DNA of 64,000 bases from CAYFKJ01 sp964528595 (GCA_964528595.1 CAZGTM010000011.1:21163-85162), one strand, 5' to 3'; positions 33,830-43,063 are shown, numbered from the stretch's first letter. Made by a program: numbers and translations. Notes: generated by a model not told the origin, from the letters alone.

Positions 33830-34585
33830 CTACTGGCCGGTACTGAAGCGCCCGACCAGGCGGTGCCGCTCGCCGGGATAGGTCAGCCGGACCTGGGTGA
33901 GGGCGTCGTCTCCCATCCAGGTCGTGCGCTCCACCTGCAGGCAGGCCTCGCCGGCTGAAATGCCCAGTTGTTTGGCAACGTTCTCGGAGGCGTTGACCGC
34001 CGCGATGACATGTTCGACGCGGGACCAGGGAATATTTTTCAACAGCCAGCGGTTCGGCGGCTCCCGCTCGAAGGTTTCCTTCCGGGCCGCGGGCACGGTG
34101 GTGAGGTTGATGGCGCGTTCTTCCATCAGCACCGGTTCGCCGTCGCTGGAATGACGGCAGGTGAGGCGCAACACGGACTTGGCCGAGCCGTTGGCGAAAA
34201 TTCCCGCCAGCGCCGCATCCGGTTTATCGACCCGGCGTTCGATCAGCTCATAGCCGTAGGCTGCGCCCGTAGCTTCGATCTCGTCGGCGATATCGCGCAA
34301 CTCCATCACGGCGTGCTCGGATACCTGTTGGGCGACGAAGGTGCCGTGACGGCGGCGGCGCACCACCAGGCCCTCGTCGGCCAGCATCTGCAGCGCCCGG
34401 TTGACGGTCATGCGGGAGGCGCCGAAGAGGTCCATGAAGGCATGCTCCGACGGCAGCCGAGCACCGGGCGCCAATCGGCCCGCCAGGATCGGCGTGGCGA
34501 TGGCGCGGCGGATCTGGCGGTAGACCGGACCGCGCCCGTCCAGGGAAAAACCGGTGGCGTCGGGGGATTGGTTCTTCGCCGTCAT
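33830..34585 (-). CDS. hutC: Histidine utilization repressor, GntR family
   Basis: A 251-residue GntR/HutC-type repressor with an N-terminal winged helix (about residues 18-85: VYRQIRRAIATPILAGRL, PSEHAFMDLFGASRMTVNRALQMLADEGLV) and a C-terminal UTRA effector domain (about 105-245). In Pseudomonas, HutC releases its operator when it binds urocanate. Its ATG overlaps the hutF stop (ATGA), so hutF and hutC are one leftward unit and the repressor controls its own synthesis. Two palindromes of the known HutC type lie ahead of hutF and hutI. Confidence 0.94.
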   Translation of the reverse strand: MTAKNQSPDATGFSLDGRGPVYRQIRRAIATPILAGRLAPGARLPSEHAFMDLFGASRMTVNRALQMLADEGLVVRRRRHGTFVAQQVSEHAVMELRDIADEIEATGAAYGYELIERRVDKPDAALAGIFANGSAKSVLRLTCRHSSDGEPVLMEERAINLTTVPAARKETFEREPPNRWLLKNIPWSRVEHVIAAVNASENVAKQLGISAGEACLQVERTTWMGDDALTQVRLTYPGERHRLVGRFSTGQ

Positions 34586-35952
34586 GGGTTGAGCAATTTC
34601 GTCAGGGTGTCGGCGTAACGCCGGGCGATGGCGCCGGCGTCACGGTGTCGGCCGCCGCAGACAACGTGGCGGGCGCCGCACCAGACATCCGAAACAACAT
34701 TGGTACTTGCGGCAAACAGCCAGCCGTCCAGCCAGCCGTCGCCTTCGCGCGCCACCAGGGCGGGGTGTTCGGCGTCCAGCGAAACGATGTCGGCGCGGTA
34801 GCCCGCCTCAAGCCGCCCGATCCGGCGTCCGCTGGCTTGAGCACCCCCGGCCAGCAGTGCCTCGAACAGGGCCCGGCCTGTCGAGCCGCCTTGCGGGCTG
34901 AGCCGGTTGCGTTGGCGGTCGCGCAGGCGTTGGCCGTATTCCAGCAGGCGAATTTCCTCCGCCACGCTGATCAGCACGTTGCTGTCGGAGCCGATCGCCA
35001 GGCGGCCGCCGCCGGCCATGAAGCCGACGCCGGCGAAAATGCCGTCGCCCAGATTGGCCTCGGTGATCGGGCAAAGTCCCGCCACCGCGCCGCTTGTTCT
35101 GATGGCATCGCTCTCCGCTGGTGTCAGGTGCGTGGCGTGCACCAGGCACCAGCGTTCATCTACGCCCGAGTGGTTGAACAGCCATTCGACGGGGCGCTCT
35201 GCCGACCAGGCGAGGCAGTCGTCCACCTCGCGCGTTTGTTCGGCGATATGAATGTGAATGGGGCCGGACGGTTCAAGGGCGACCACCTCAGCCAGGCTCT
35301 CCGGCGTCACGGCCCGCAAGCTGTGGGGGGCGATACCGACGGCGGCGTCGGTCACCTCCCGGCTGATCTCGCGTACCCGTTCCAGCAAACGCCCGAAGCT
35401 ATCCGTCGAATTGACGAAACGGCGCTGGGCGTCACCAGGTTCGATCCCGCCGAAACCGCCGTTGGCGTAAAAGACGGGCAGGAAGGTCAGGCCGATGCCC
35501 GTACCCGCCCCGGCCTCCGCGATCGCCGCCGACATTTCGCCGGGGTCGACGTATGAATTGCCGCCGGGGGCGTGGTGGAGGTAGTGAAACTCGGCGACGG
35601 CGGTGAAACCCGATTCGAGCATCTCGGCATAGGCCTGGGCGGCGATGGCGGCCAGATCCGGCGGCGTCAATGATCCGACGAAGCCGTACATAACGTTGCG
35701 CCAGCTCCAGAAATCGTCTTCGCCTGGGTTGCCGCTCTCGGCCAGCCCGGCCATGGCGCGCTGGAAGGCGTGGCTGTGGCAGTTGGGCATGCCGGGTAGC
35801 GCAATGCCGCCCCGCATGTCCGTCCCGGCTGCATCCGCGCCGGCACTGACATTTGTGATCCAGCCGTCCCCGTCGGCTTCGATGATCACGTCGCGGGCCC
35901 AGCCGCCGGGCAGCAGGGCATGGTCGAAATGTAGGCGCGTTTGGGCGGGCAT
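34582..35952 (-). CDS. hutF: Formimidoylglutamate deiminase
   Basis: A 456-residue amidohydrolase that converts N-formimidoyl-L-glutamate to N-formyl-L-glutamate and ammonia. The metal-binding HSHAFQRAMAG near residue 56 and the later ATH, HIAEQ and GSDSN motifs support it. With HutG it makes the five-step Hut pathway rather than the four-step HutG formimidase route. The ATG at 35952 has one HutC-like palindrome 3 bases upstream; longer in-frame starts would cover the operators and were rejected. Confidence 0.94.
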   Translation of the reverse strand: MPAQTRLHFDHALLPGGWARDVIIEADGDGWITNVSAGADAAGTDMRGGIALPGMPNCHSHAFQRAMAGLAESGNPGEDDFWSWRNVMYGFVGSLTPPDLAAIAAQAYAEMLESGFTAVAEFHYLHHAPGGNSYVDPGEMSAAIAEAGAGTGIGLTFLPVFYANGGFGGIEPGDAQRRFVNSTDSFGRLLERVREISREVTDAAVGIAPHSLRAVTPESLAEVVALEPSGPIHIHIAEQTREVDDCLAWSAERPVEWLFNHSGVDERWCLVHATHLTPAESDAIRTSGAVAGLCPITEANLGDGIFAGVGFMAGGGRLAIGSDSNVLISVAEEIRLLEYGQRLRDRQRNRLSPQGGSTGRALFEALLAGGAQASGRRIGRLEAGYRADIVSLDAEHPALVAREGDGWLDGWLFAASTNVVSDVWCGARHVVCGGRHRDAGAIARRYADTLTKLLNP

Positions 35953-35955
35953 GTA

Positions 35956-35967
35956 TTGTCTATACAA
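35956..35967. promoter_or_regulatory. HutC operator-like palindrome 1
   Basis: TTGTCTATACAA is a one-mismatch palindrome of the TTGTATATACAA type reported for HutC operators. It lies immediately before the hutF ATG and is centred 38 bases from a perfect copy. It probably mediates repression of hutF-hutC. Confidence 0.75.
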
Positions 35968-35993
35968 AAAAGCTTGCCCCCTGTCCATTCTAA

Positions 35994-36005
35994 TTGTATA
36001 TACAA
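35994..36005. promoter_or_regulatory. HutC operator-like palindrome 2 (perfect)
   Basis: TTGTATATACAA is a perfect 12-base palindrome located 20 bases before the hutI ATG. It matches the HutC operator pattern known from Pseudomonas and enteric bacteria and should control hutI-hutG-hutU. Confidence 0.82.
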
Positions 36006-36025
36006 ATGAACAGGGGGAGGGAGCA

Positions 36026-37237
36026 ATGACCGTCGCCGTCGACAAAATCTGGAAAAACGCCCGCCTCGCGACGATGGATCCCGGCTGCGAAGGCTACGGC
36101 GCCGTCGAAGGCGGTCTGATCGCCGCCAGGGACGGCCGCATCGCCTGGGCAGGGTCCGAGGCCGAGGCCCCGGAGATGTCCGCCGCCTCCACGGTTGACG
36201 TCGAGGGCCGCTGGATCACGCCGGGCCTGGTCGACTGCCATACCCACCTGGTTTACGGCGGCAACCGCGCAACCGAGTTTGAACAGCGCCTCAAGGGTGC
36301 GAGCTACGAAGAGATCTCGAAAGCCGGCGGCGGCATCGTGTCGACCGTGGCGGCCACCCGCGAGGCCAGCGAGGCCGAGTTGATCGAAAGGGCATTGCCC
36401 CGGCTCGACAGCCTGATCGCCGACGGCGTGACGACCATCGAGATCAAGTCGGGCTACGGCCTCAATACCGAGACCGAATGCAAGATGCTGCGCGCCGCGC
36501 GGGCACTTGGGCTTGAGCGCGACGTCCGGGTCAAGATGACATTTCTCGGCGCCCATGCCCTGCCGCCGGAGGCCGGGGGCGATGCGGACGCTTATATCGG
36601 CGATGTCTGCGACAACCAGCTGCCCGCCGCGCACAACGAGGGCCTGGCTGACGCCGTCGACGCCTTTTGCGAGGGCATCGGATTTTCCAACGATCAGACC
36701 CGCCGGGTGTTCGAGGCCGCCCAGGCTTTGGGACTGCCGGTCAAGCTCCATGCCGAACAACTCAGCAATCTCGGCGGCGCGGCCCTGGCTGCCGAATTCG
36801 GCGCGCTGTCCGCCGATCACCTGGAATACGTCGACGAGGCAGGCATCGAGGCGATGGCGGGGGCCGGCACGGTGGCGGTGCTGCTGCCGGGTGCCTTCTA
36901 TTTCCTGCGTGACGAGACTGTGCCGCCGGTCGACCTGTTCCGGCGCCACGGCGTACCGATGGCGCTGGCCACCGACAGCAACCCGGGTTCCTCGCCCATG
37001 GGGTCGCTGCTGCTCGTGCTCAACATGGCCTGCACGTTGTTCCGCCTGACGCCGGAAGAGGCCCTGGCCGGGATTACCCGCCACGGCGCCCGCGCTCTCG
37101 GTCTGCAGGACGAGGTGGGCACGATCGAGACCGGCAAGGCCTGCGACCTGGCGATTTGGGATATCGAACACCCGGCCGAACTGAGCTACGGCATCGGCGT
37201 CAACCCGCTACATGAGCGCGTGCGGAACGGCGCATGA
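36026..37237 (+). CDS. hutI: Imidazolonepropionase
   Basis: A 403-residue amidohydrolase that opens imidazolone propionate to N-formimidoyl-glutamate. The metal motif DCHTHLVYGGNR near residue 70, GGGIVSTV, KLHAEQLSNLGG and TDSNPGSSP are characteristic of HutI. The ATG at 36026 follows GGGGGAGGGAG, an excellent ribosome site. It is first in a three-gene unit with overlapping junctions (ATGA to hutG). Confidence 0.96.
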   Translation: MTVAVDKIWKNARLATMDPGCEGYGAVEGGLIAARDGRIAWAGSEAEAPEMSAASTVDVEGRWITPGLVDCHTHLVYGGNRATEFEQRLKGASYEEISKAGGGIVSTVAATREASEAELIERALPRLDSLIADGVTTIEIKSGYGLNTETECKMLRAARALGLERDVRVKMTFLGAHALPPEAGGDADAYIGDVCDNQLPAAHNEGLADAVDAFCEGIGFSNDQTRRVFEAAQALGLPVKLHAEQLSNLGGAALAAEFGALSADHLEYVDEAGIEAMAGAGTVAVLLPGAFYFLRDETVPPVDLFRRHGVPMALATDSNPGSSPMGSLLLVLNMACTLFRLTPEEALAGITRHGARALGLQDEVGTIETGKACDLAIWDIEHPAELSYGIGVNPLHERVRNGA

Positions 37238-38046
37238 TTGACGTCGTTGAAGTTCATCGAGGCGGCTCGGCCCTGATCCTCAGTATGCCGCATTGCGGCC
37301 AGGACCTCGTGCCCGAGGTTGAGCAAGGGCTGAACGGCGAAGGCCGGGCCATCGCCGATACCGATTGGTGGATCGAAAAGCTCTATGGCTTTCACCGCGA
37401 TCTCGATGCCAGCGTCGTGCAGGCCAAGCTGTCGCGCTACGTCATCGACCTCAACCGGGATCCCTCGGGCGCCTCGCTTTATCCCGGCCAGGCCACCACC
37501 GGCCTGTGTCCGGTCACGACATTCGACGGTGAAACGATCTACAACGCCGGCGCGGAACCTGACGAGGCCGAGATCAAGCGCCGCGTCGAGGCCTACTACG
37601 AGCCTTATCACAGAGCCCTGGTCGGGCTCATCGAAGAATCCGTCAAGCGCCACGGCTATGCCTTGCTGTTCGACTGCCATTCGATCCGCTCGGCGGTACC
37701 GCGCCTGTTCGAGGGCCGGTTGCCGGACTTCAATATCGGCAGTAACGACGGTTCATCGTGCGACCCGGCGATGGCGGACGTTCTCAGTAAAGCCTGCCGC
37801 GCGGCGCCCGGTTTGACGACGGTGGTCAACGGCCGCTTCAAGGGCGGTTGGATCACGCGGCACTACGGCGATCCGGCCGGCAACGTCCACGCCCTGCAGC
37901 TTGAATTGGCGCAATGCGCCTACATGGAAGAAGCGCCGCCCTGGACCTACCAGGAACCCAAGGCGGCAATCGTTGGAGACATCTTGAAACGCGCCCTCGG
38001 CGACATGATCGGCTGGGCGCAGCGGAATTTGGGAGAAACGAGATGA
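37234..38046 (+). CDS. hutG: N-formylglutamate deformylase
   Basis: A 270-residue member of the N-formylglutamate amidohydrolase family, releasing formate and glutamate. Conserved segments are LSMPHCGQDLVPEV, DTDWWIEKLY, VIDLNRDPSG and LLFDCHSIRS, which hold the likely zinc ligands. It overlaps hutI and hutU by four bases on each side. This product uses what HutF makes and ends the pathway. Confidence 0.94.
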   Translation: MIDVVEVHRGGSALILSMPHCGQDLVPEVEQGLNGEGRAIADTDWWIEKLYGFHRDLDASVVQAKLSRYVIDLNRDPSGASLYPGQATTGLCPVTTFDGETIYNAGAEPDEAEIKRRVEAYYEPYHRALVGLIEESVKRHGYALLFDCHSIRSAVPRLFEGRLPDFNIGSNDGSSCDPAMADVLSKACRAAPGLTTVVNGRFKGGWITRHYGDPAGNVHALQLELAQCAYMEEAPPWTYQEPKAAIVGDILKRALGDMIGWAQRNLGETR

Positions 38047-39725
38047 CGCAATCCTCACGCCTCGACAACACGCGCGAGATCCGCGCCCCGCGCGGTAGCG
38101 AACTCAACGCCAAAAGCTGGCTGACGGAAGCGCCCTTGCGCATGCTGATGAACAACCTCGATGCCGAGGTTGCGGAAAAACCGCAGGAACTGGTGGTCTA
38201 CGGCGGCATCGGCCGGGCGGCGCGCAGCTGGGAGGCCTTCGACCAGATCACGGCCAGCCTCAAGGACCTCGAGGACGACGAAACCCTGATCGTCCAGTCC
38301 GGTAAGCCCGTCGGCGTCTTCCGCACCCACAAGGACGCGCCCCGCGTCCTGATCGCCAATTCGAATTTGGTGCCGGAGTGGGCCAATTGGGATCACTTCA
38401 ACGAACTCGATAAGGTCGGCCTGATGATGTACGGCCAGATGACGGCGGGATCGTGGATCTATATCGGCAGTCAGGGCATCGTCCAGGGCACCTACGAAAC
38501 CTTCGTCGAGGTCGGCCGCCAGCACTACGACGGAGATCTGTCGGGGCGCTGGATCCTGACCGGCGGTCTCGGCGGCATGGGCGGCGCGCAGCCTCTGGCC
38601 GCCACCATGGCGGGGGCTTCGATGCTGGCGGTGGAATGCCAGCCCAGCCGCATCGACTTCCGCCTGCGCAGCGGCTACCTCGACGCCAAGGCGGACAATC
38701 TCGATGATGCCTTGGCGATGATGGAAAAATCCTGCGCCGAGAAAAAACCCATCTCCGTCGGCCTGCTGGGCAATGCCGCGGAACTCTACCCCGAGATGGT
38801 GCGCCGGGGCGTCCGTCCCGACGCCGTCACCGATCAGACTTCGGCCCACGATCCGCTCAACGGCTACCTGCCCGCCGGCTGGACGCTCGATCAATGGGAG
38901 ACGCAGAAGGAGCGCGATCCCAAGGCCGTCGAGGCGGCCGCCAAGGAGAGCATGGCGGTCCAGGTCCGGGCGATGCTGGACTTCTGGCATGCCGGCGTAC
39001 CGACGCTGGACTACGGCAACAATATCCGCCAGGTGGCGAAGGACATGGGCGTCGCCGATGCCTTCGATTTTCCCGGTTTCGTGCCGGCCTATATCCGGCC
39101 GCTCTTTTGCCGCGGCATCGGCCCCTTCCGCTGGGCCGCGCTGTCGGGGGATCCGGAGGACATCTACCGCACCGACGAAAAGGTCAAGGAGGTGATCCCC
39201 GACGATCCGCACCTCCACAACTGGCTCGACATGGCGCGGGAGCGTATTCATTTTCAGGGCCTGCCGTCGCGCATCTGCTGGGTCGGCCTGGGCCAGCGTC
39301 ACCGTTTGGGGCTGGCCTTCAACGAGATGGTGGCCAACGGCGAATTATCGGCGCCCGTCGTGATCGGGCGCGACCATCTCGACAGCGGTTCCGTCGCCAG
39401 TCCCAACCGCGAAACCGAGGCCATGAAGGACGGCTCGGACGCCGTCTCCGACTGGCCGTTGCTGAACGCCCTGATCAACTGCGCGTCGGGCGCCACCTGG
39501 GTATCGCTTCACCACGGTGGCGGCGTCGGCATGGGCTATTCACAGCATGCCGGCATGGTGATCGTCTGCGACGGCACGGCGGACGCGGCGCGCCGCATCG
39601 AAAGGGTTTTGTGGAACGATCCGGCGTCGGGCGTCATGCGCCACGCCGACGCGGGCTACGAAAGCGCCGTCGAATGCGCCCGGGAATTCGGCCTCAAACT
39701 ACCGTCGTTGGGGATCGGGGGTTAA
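38043..39725 (+). CDS. hutU: Urocanate hydratase
   Basis: A 560-residue NAD+-dependent enzyme converting urocanate to imidazolone propionate. The family length is about 555. GGLGGMGGAQPLA (NAD binding) and the cysteine in RPLFCRGIGPFRW, matching the conserved active-site Cys, are present, as is HHGGGVGMGYS. The ATG lies inside the hutG stop region, ATGA. It is the last gene of the unit; a palindromic element with core GTACCTGTCACC follows 10 bases after the stop. Confidence 0.97.
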   Translation: MTQSSRLDNTREIRAPRGSELNAKSWLTEAPLRMLMNNLDAEVAEKPQELVVYGGIGRAARSWEAFDQITASLKDLEDDETLIVQSGKPVGVFRTHKDAPRVLIANSNLVPEWANWDHFNELDKVGLMMYGQMTAGSWIYIGSQGIVQGTYETFVEVGRQHYDGDLSGRWILTGGLGGMGGAQPLAATMAGASMLAVECQPSRIDFRLRSGYLDAKADNLDDALAMMEKSCAEKKPISVGLLGNAAELYPEMVRRGVRPDAVTDQTSAHDPLNGYLPAGWTLDQWETQKERDPKAVEAAAKESMAVQVRAMLDFWHAGVPTLDYGNNIRQVAKDMGVADAFDFPGFVPAYIRPLFCRGIGPFRWAALSGDPEDIYRTDEKVKEVIPDDPHLHNWLDMARERIHFQGLPSRICWVGLGQRHRLGLAFNEMVANGELSAPVVIGRDHLDSGSVASPNRETEAMKDGSDAVSDWPLLNALINCASGATWVSLHHGGGVGMGYSQHAGMVIVCDGTADAARRIERVLWNDPASGVMRHADAGYESAVECAREFGLKLPSLGIGG

Positions 39726-39735
39726 GCCGTCCGGC

Positions 39736-39762
39736 AATAAATCGTACCTGTCACCATTTATT
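39736..39762. repeat. Short palindromic element, copy 2 (core GGTGACAGGTAC on minus strand)
   Basis: AATAAAT (39736-39742) and ATTTATT (39756-39762) are exact inverted arms around CGTACCTGTCACC. On the minus strand the core GGTGACAGGTAC matches that of the element at 11780-11807 in 10 of 12 bases. It sits between the convergent hutU and SPOR genes and could also act as a weak bidirectional hairpin. Confidence 0.55.
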
Positions 39763-39778
39763 GCGCCCCAATTCGGCT

Positions 39779-40942
39779 TTAAGGCCACTTGACGACTTTG
39801 CAGTATTTGACGCCTTTTTCCTTGATCGCCTGGCAGATGCCGGCGGCGATGGCCCGTTGGCCGACGGGGCCGTAGATCAGGCGATAAAATGTCCCCTTGT
39901 CCTTGACCTCCACCGACTGTTGGGTGTGGTCCAGGTCCTCCAGCTCCAGCTCAAGCGACTTGCGCAGTTTGCCCGCCCCTCGCTTCAACGCGGCCTCGTT
40001 GCTGAAGGAACTGAGGTGAATGCCGAAACCGCCCGTCGGTCTCGGCGCCGGCTTCGTTGACGCTGCCTTTTTCTCTTCCTTTTTCGGCTTCATTTCGGGT
40101 GCCGGCTGCGGTGGCAGCGGCGAACCCGGTTCAGGGGCCGGCATGCCGGTCGACTTCGCCGACAGATAAGCGCCCAGCGCGGACAGCTTACGCACTTCCG
40201 TGTTCAAGCGGTCAACCCGGGTCGTCAGGCTCTCCATACCCAGCTCGACGGCCAGCAGGCGGGATTCGGTACCGGGGTCCGACGCCATGCTTTTGGCCGG
40301 CATCGCCGGTTCGTCGGATTTCATCTCTTCCTTGTGTTCTTCCTGCTTGGCTTCTTCCTCGGCCCCGGCTTTCGTCATCGGCTCCGGTTTTTTCTCGGCC
40401 ATTTTCGGTTCCGGGGCGGCCGGCTTCGTCTCTTTGGCCCGCTGGGTACTCCGCGCCATGGTCCGCCGGACACGCACCTGCGTGAGCTTGCCGTCTTCGC
40501 TCATATGCTGATAGCGCTGCATGCGCAGGCTGTTGAGGTCGGGCAGCGCCGATTCGAAATTACGGAAGTCGAGGGCGACATTACCGAACATCACGTCGAG
40601 CCCCACCGTCATCTCGATGTAGCGCGTTTCACCTTCCTCAAGGTCGAACGACAACCGCTTTTCCGCGTCCATTGTCGTTGCGACGTCATGGGGGCCGGGC
40701 GGGGCGTCAACCACCAGGAACTGGCCGTTAACGAACTTTCCCAGGAACTTGTTGTCGAGGTAGGCGTGCGGTTCCACGGAGTAACCGAACATGCCGGCGC
40801 GATAGAAGAAGATACGTCCGGCGCCCTCGGCAAGCGGCGGTATATCGTTGATTTGGGGTCCGGGATCTGCGGGCGCACGGGTGCAGGCCGAAATTCCAAA
40901 AATGATGGAAATCACGACGGCCAGCCGGATTGCGACGCGCAT
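39779..40942 (-). CDS. Lipoprotein with DUF2846 and SPOR domains
   Basis: A 387-residue envelope protein. An N-terminal hydrophobic signal ends in the lipobox-like GISAC. A DUF2846-type beta domain (about residues 40-145: GRIFFYRAGMFGYSVEPHAYLDN) is followed by a long Lys/Glu/Pro-rich linker (about 165-235 and 285-310) with a short coiled coil between, and a C-terminal SPOR domain (about 312-387: FGIHLSSFSNEAAL). SPOR domains bind denuded peptidoglycan, so the protein probably localises to septal or remodelled wall. The ATG at 40942 has GGGGGAG close upstream; starts upstream of it lack a signal peptide context. Confidence 0.82.
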   Translation of the reverse strand: MRVAIRLAVVISIIFGISACTRAPADPGPQINDIPPLAEGAGRIFFYRAGMFGYSVEPHAYLDNKFLGKFVNGQFLVVDAPPGPHDVATTMDAEKRLSFDLEEGETRYIEMTVGLDVMFGNVALDFRNFESALPDLNSLRMQRYQHMSEDGKLTQVRVRRTMARSTQRAKETKPAAPEPKMAEKKPEPMTKAGAEEEAKQEEHKEEMKSDEPAMPAKSMASDPGTESRLLAVELGMESLTTRVDRLNTEVRKLSALGAYLSAKSTGMPAPEPGSPLPPQPAPEMKPKKEEKKAASTKPAPRPTGGFGIHLSSFSNEAALKRGAGKLRKSLELELEDLDHTQQSVEVKDKGTFYRLIYGPVGQRAIAAGICQAIKEKGVKYCKVVKWP

Positions 40943-41154
40943 AAGCTCCCCCGTTACCAAACCAGATTCAGACGCGGGGCAATCGTCGCGTTTGGACGAA
41001 GCCAAGTCAATCAATCATTGAAGGAGTGGCGCCCAAAAAGGCAGCCAAACCAACAGATAACCGGAAATTTTCACCGTTTCGCGGCTTTAGCCTATATGTT
41101 CTCCCTGCAGCGCAATCAGCCGGCCAGACCGGTATTCCTTGAAGGTTGAGACTT

Positions 41155-42441
41155 ATGCGAACACCCGAATTTTTCCGTCCGGACGTTATGGCGCGGGTCC
41201 GGGACAAATTTCACCATGTCGATCATTGTCCCGTCATCGACGCGGCCCGGATTTTTTTCGAAAGCGGCGGTGGTTCGCTGAAACTGAAAGCGGCGGTCGC
41301 CGCCAGCGCCGAAGTCGAGGCCTTGCCGGACCAGGAAGGCCGGGACAATGACGCTTCGCGTTATCTCTCGAAACTTCTTGATGACGGCCGCGAAGACCTT
41401 CACCTGGTGTTCGGTTCGGCCAATCTGGGCGCCGCCCGCGGTCAGGTGATATCGGGCGAGACGGGCACGCGATTGCTTTACCGGGTCATCCGCTCCATCG
41501 CTCTGTCATGCCCACCGGGCCCGGTGTTGTCGTGCACGCTGGAGCATCCGGCCAGTCTCGATGCCGCCAAGCAATGGGCCGCCAATACCGGGCGCGAGTG
41601 GATCGAGGTGCCGTTCGACGCTGAAACCGGGACGGCCCGGCCCGAGCACTACGCCGCCTCGATCACGCCCGATACCCGCCTTGCCACGGTCATCCACACC
41701 AGCATGCTGACGGGCTTCGTCGTCGATCTGCCGGGCATTGTCGAGGCCATCCGAAGCGTCGCGCCCGACTGCTTCATCGTCGTGGACGGCATCCAGCACG
41801 CGCCTCACGGGGCCATGCACGTCGACAAGTACGGCGTCGATGCCTACGTCTTTTCGCCCTACAAGGCCTATTCCCGCCTGTCGCTGGGTTTCGGCTGGAT
41901 CAACGACCGGGTCATCAAGCTGCCGCATGAATACATGCTGGGCGGCGATCCCGATAAATGGGAACTGGGGTCCCGCGATCCGGCTTTCTATGCCGCCCAG
42001 ACGAAAGTCGTCGATTATTTTTGCTGGCTCGGCGGATTGACGTCGGAGGCGGACGGCCGGCAGGATCTGATGGACGCGGGTTCGGCGGCCATGGCGGCGC
42101 ACGAAGCCGCCCTGATCGACCTCCTGCTGTTCGGCGACGACGAGGCCAGGGGACTTTCGCAGTTCGACAACATCACCCTGGTCGGCCCGGCCCAGCTGGA
42201 GGGCCGCGAGGGTATCGTGTCGTTCAATCTGACCGGTACGCCGGCCCAGGAACTGGTGCGCAAGTTCGCCGCCCGCGGCATCCGCGTCCACGCCCGGATT
42301 TCAGACGCCTATTCGGGCCGTATCCTGGCGGCCCTGGGCATCGAGGACTGCCTTCGGGTTTCGCTCTGCCATTACAATTCGCCGGCCGAGGTCAAAACCT
42401 TCCTCGCCGTTCTAACCGAGTTCGCTGCCGACGCTCAGTAA
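41155..42441 (+). CDS. Class V PLP-dependent aminotransferase/cysteine desulfurase-like protein
   Basis: A 428-residue fold-type I PLP enzyme. The VVDGIQHAPHG segment (cofactor Asp and His) and the PLP lysine Lys237 in SPYKAYSR identify class V. It resembles the cysteine desulfurase/isopenicillin N epimerase/kynureninase group, but I see no active-site cysteine loop that would prove desulfurase activity, and no isc or suf genes are near. The ATG at 41155 follows GAAGG. The 3' end overlaps the opposite-strand TetR gene by 30 bases. Confidence 0.8.
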   Translation: MRTPEFFRPDVMARVRDKFHHVDHCPVIDAARIFFESGGGSLKLKAAVAASAEVEALPDQEGRDNDASRYLSKLLDDGREDLHLVFGSANLGAARGQVISGETGTRLLYRVIRSIALSCPPGPVLSCTLEHPASLDAAKQWAANTGREWIEVPFDAETGTARPEHYAASITPDTRLATVIHTSMLTGFVVDLPGIVEAIRSVAPDCFIVVDGIQHAPHGAMHVDKYGVDAYVFSPYKAYSRLSLGFGWINDRVIKLPHEYMLGGDPDKWELGSRDPAFYAAQTKVVDYFCWLGGLTSEADGRQDLMDAGSAAMAAHEAALIDLLLFGDDEARGLSQFDNITLVGPAQLEGREGIVSFNLTGTPAQELVRKFAARGIRVHARISDAYSGRILAALGIEDCLRVSLCHYNSPAEVKTFLAVLTEFAADAQ

Positions 42442-43032
42442 CCCGGCCAGATCATAAAGCAGTAGGCTGCTCCCGGCGCCCGGGGCGTCGGCGAGCTGCA
42501 TGCCGGCGATCACCGGCTCGGCCAGCTGGCGATAGATCAGGGGGCCGAGGAAGAGCGAGAGAAAGTCGGAAAACTCAAGCCTCGACAATCGGCCTTCGGG
42601 GCTTTCGTCCCGGGCCGCGTGAAAAAGTTCTTCAAGATGGGCGACGAAAAACCTGAGCGGCCAGACGTGCGCGGCGTCGGCGTTCGTCTCTCCGATCCGG
42701 TCAATCATGTCGCGCATCACGAGGCGCAGCGACGGCGGCCGGCGCTTGGCCCAGGCTTCGATCCGGATGGCGATGCCGAGGAGTTCCGCCTTCGCCGATC
42801 CGCCTTCGCTTGCCGAAACCACTTCCCGCAATTCCGCCGCGACCTCTTCGAGCACGGCGGCGTAGAGTTTTTCCTTGGACGGATAGTGGTGCAGCAGGGA
42901 AGCCTTCGAGAGACCCACGACGCCGCAGATATCGGCCAGCGAGGTGGCCGCGAACCCCTTGTCGGCGATCATGCGCCAGGCGACATCGAGGATTTCTCCC
43001 TTGGTGTCGCGTCCCGCCGCCGGCCTGGCCAT
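42412..43032 (-). CDS. TetR/AcrR family regulator
   Basis: A 206-residue TetR-type regulator with the N-terminal HTH (about residues 10-56: KGEILDVAWRMIADKGFAATSLADICGVVGLSKASLLHHYPSKEKL). It lies 31 bases after an enoyl-CoA hydratase gene on the same strand. A 20-base palindrome before that operon is the likely binding site, giving autoregulation. The ligand could be an acyl-CoA, in line with many TetR regulators beside beta-oxidation genes; this is inferred. Confidence 0.88.
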   Translation of the reverse strand: MARPAAGRDTKGEILDVAWRMIADKGFAATSLADICGVVGLSKASLLHHYPSKEKLYAAVLEEVAAELREVVSASEGGSAKAELLGIAIRIEAWAKRRPPSLRLVMRDMIDRIGETNADAAHVWPLRFFVAHLEELFHAARDESPEGRLSRLEFSDFLSLFLGPLIYRQLAEPVIAGMQLADAPGAGSSLLLYDLAGLLSVGSELG

Positions 43033-43063
43033 GGCGTCCTTCCTCCCCGTGATCCGGTCCGAC

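Noticed and set aside
35645..36025. 127-codon extension of HutI
   Set aside because: It runs antisense through hutF and the HutC operators; the ATG at 36026 has a near-ideal ribosome site.
37914..38042. 43-codon extension of HutU
   Set aside because: It lies inside hutG; the ATG at 38043 gives the family length and a coupled overlap.
40943..41154. Possible small RNA or promoter element before the class V PLP gene
   Set aside because: I see A/T-rich patches but no paired structure, operator or clear -35/-10 set.
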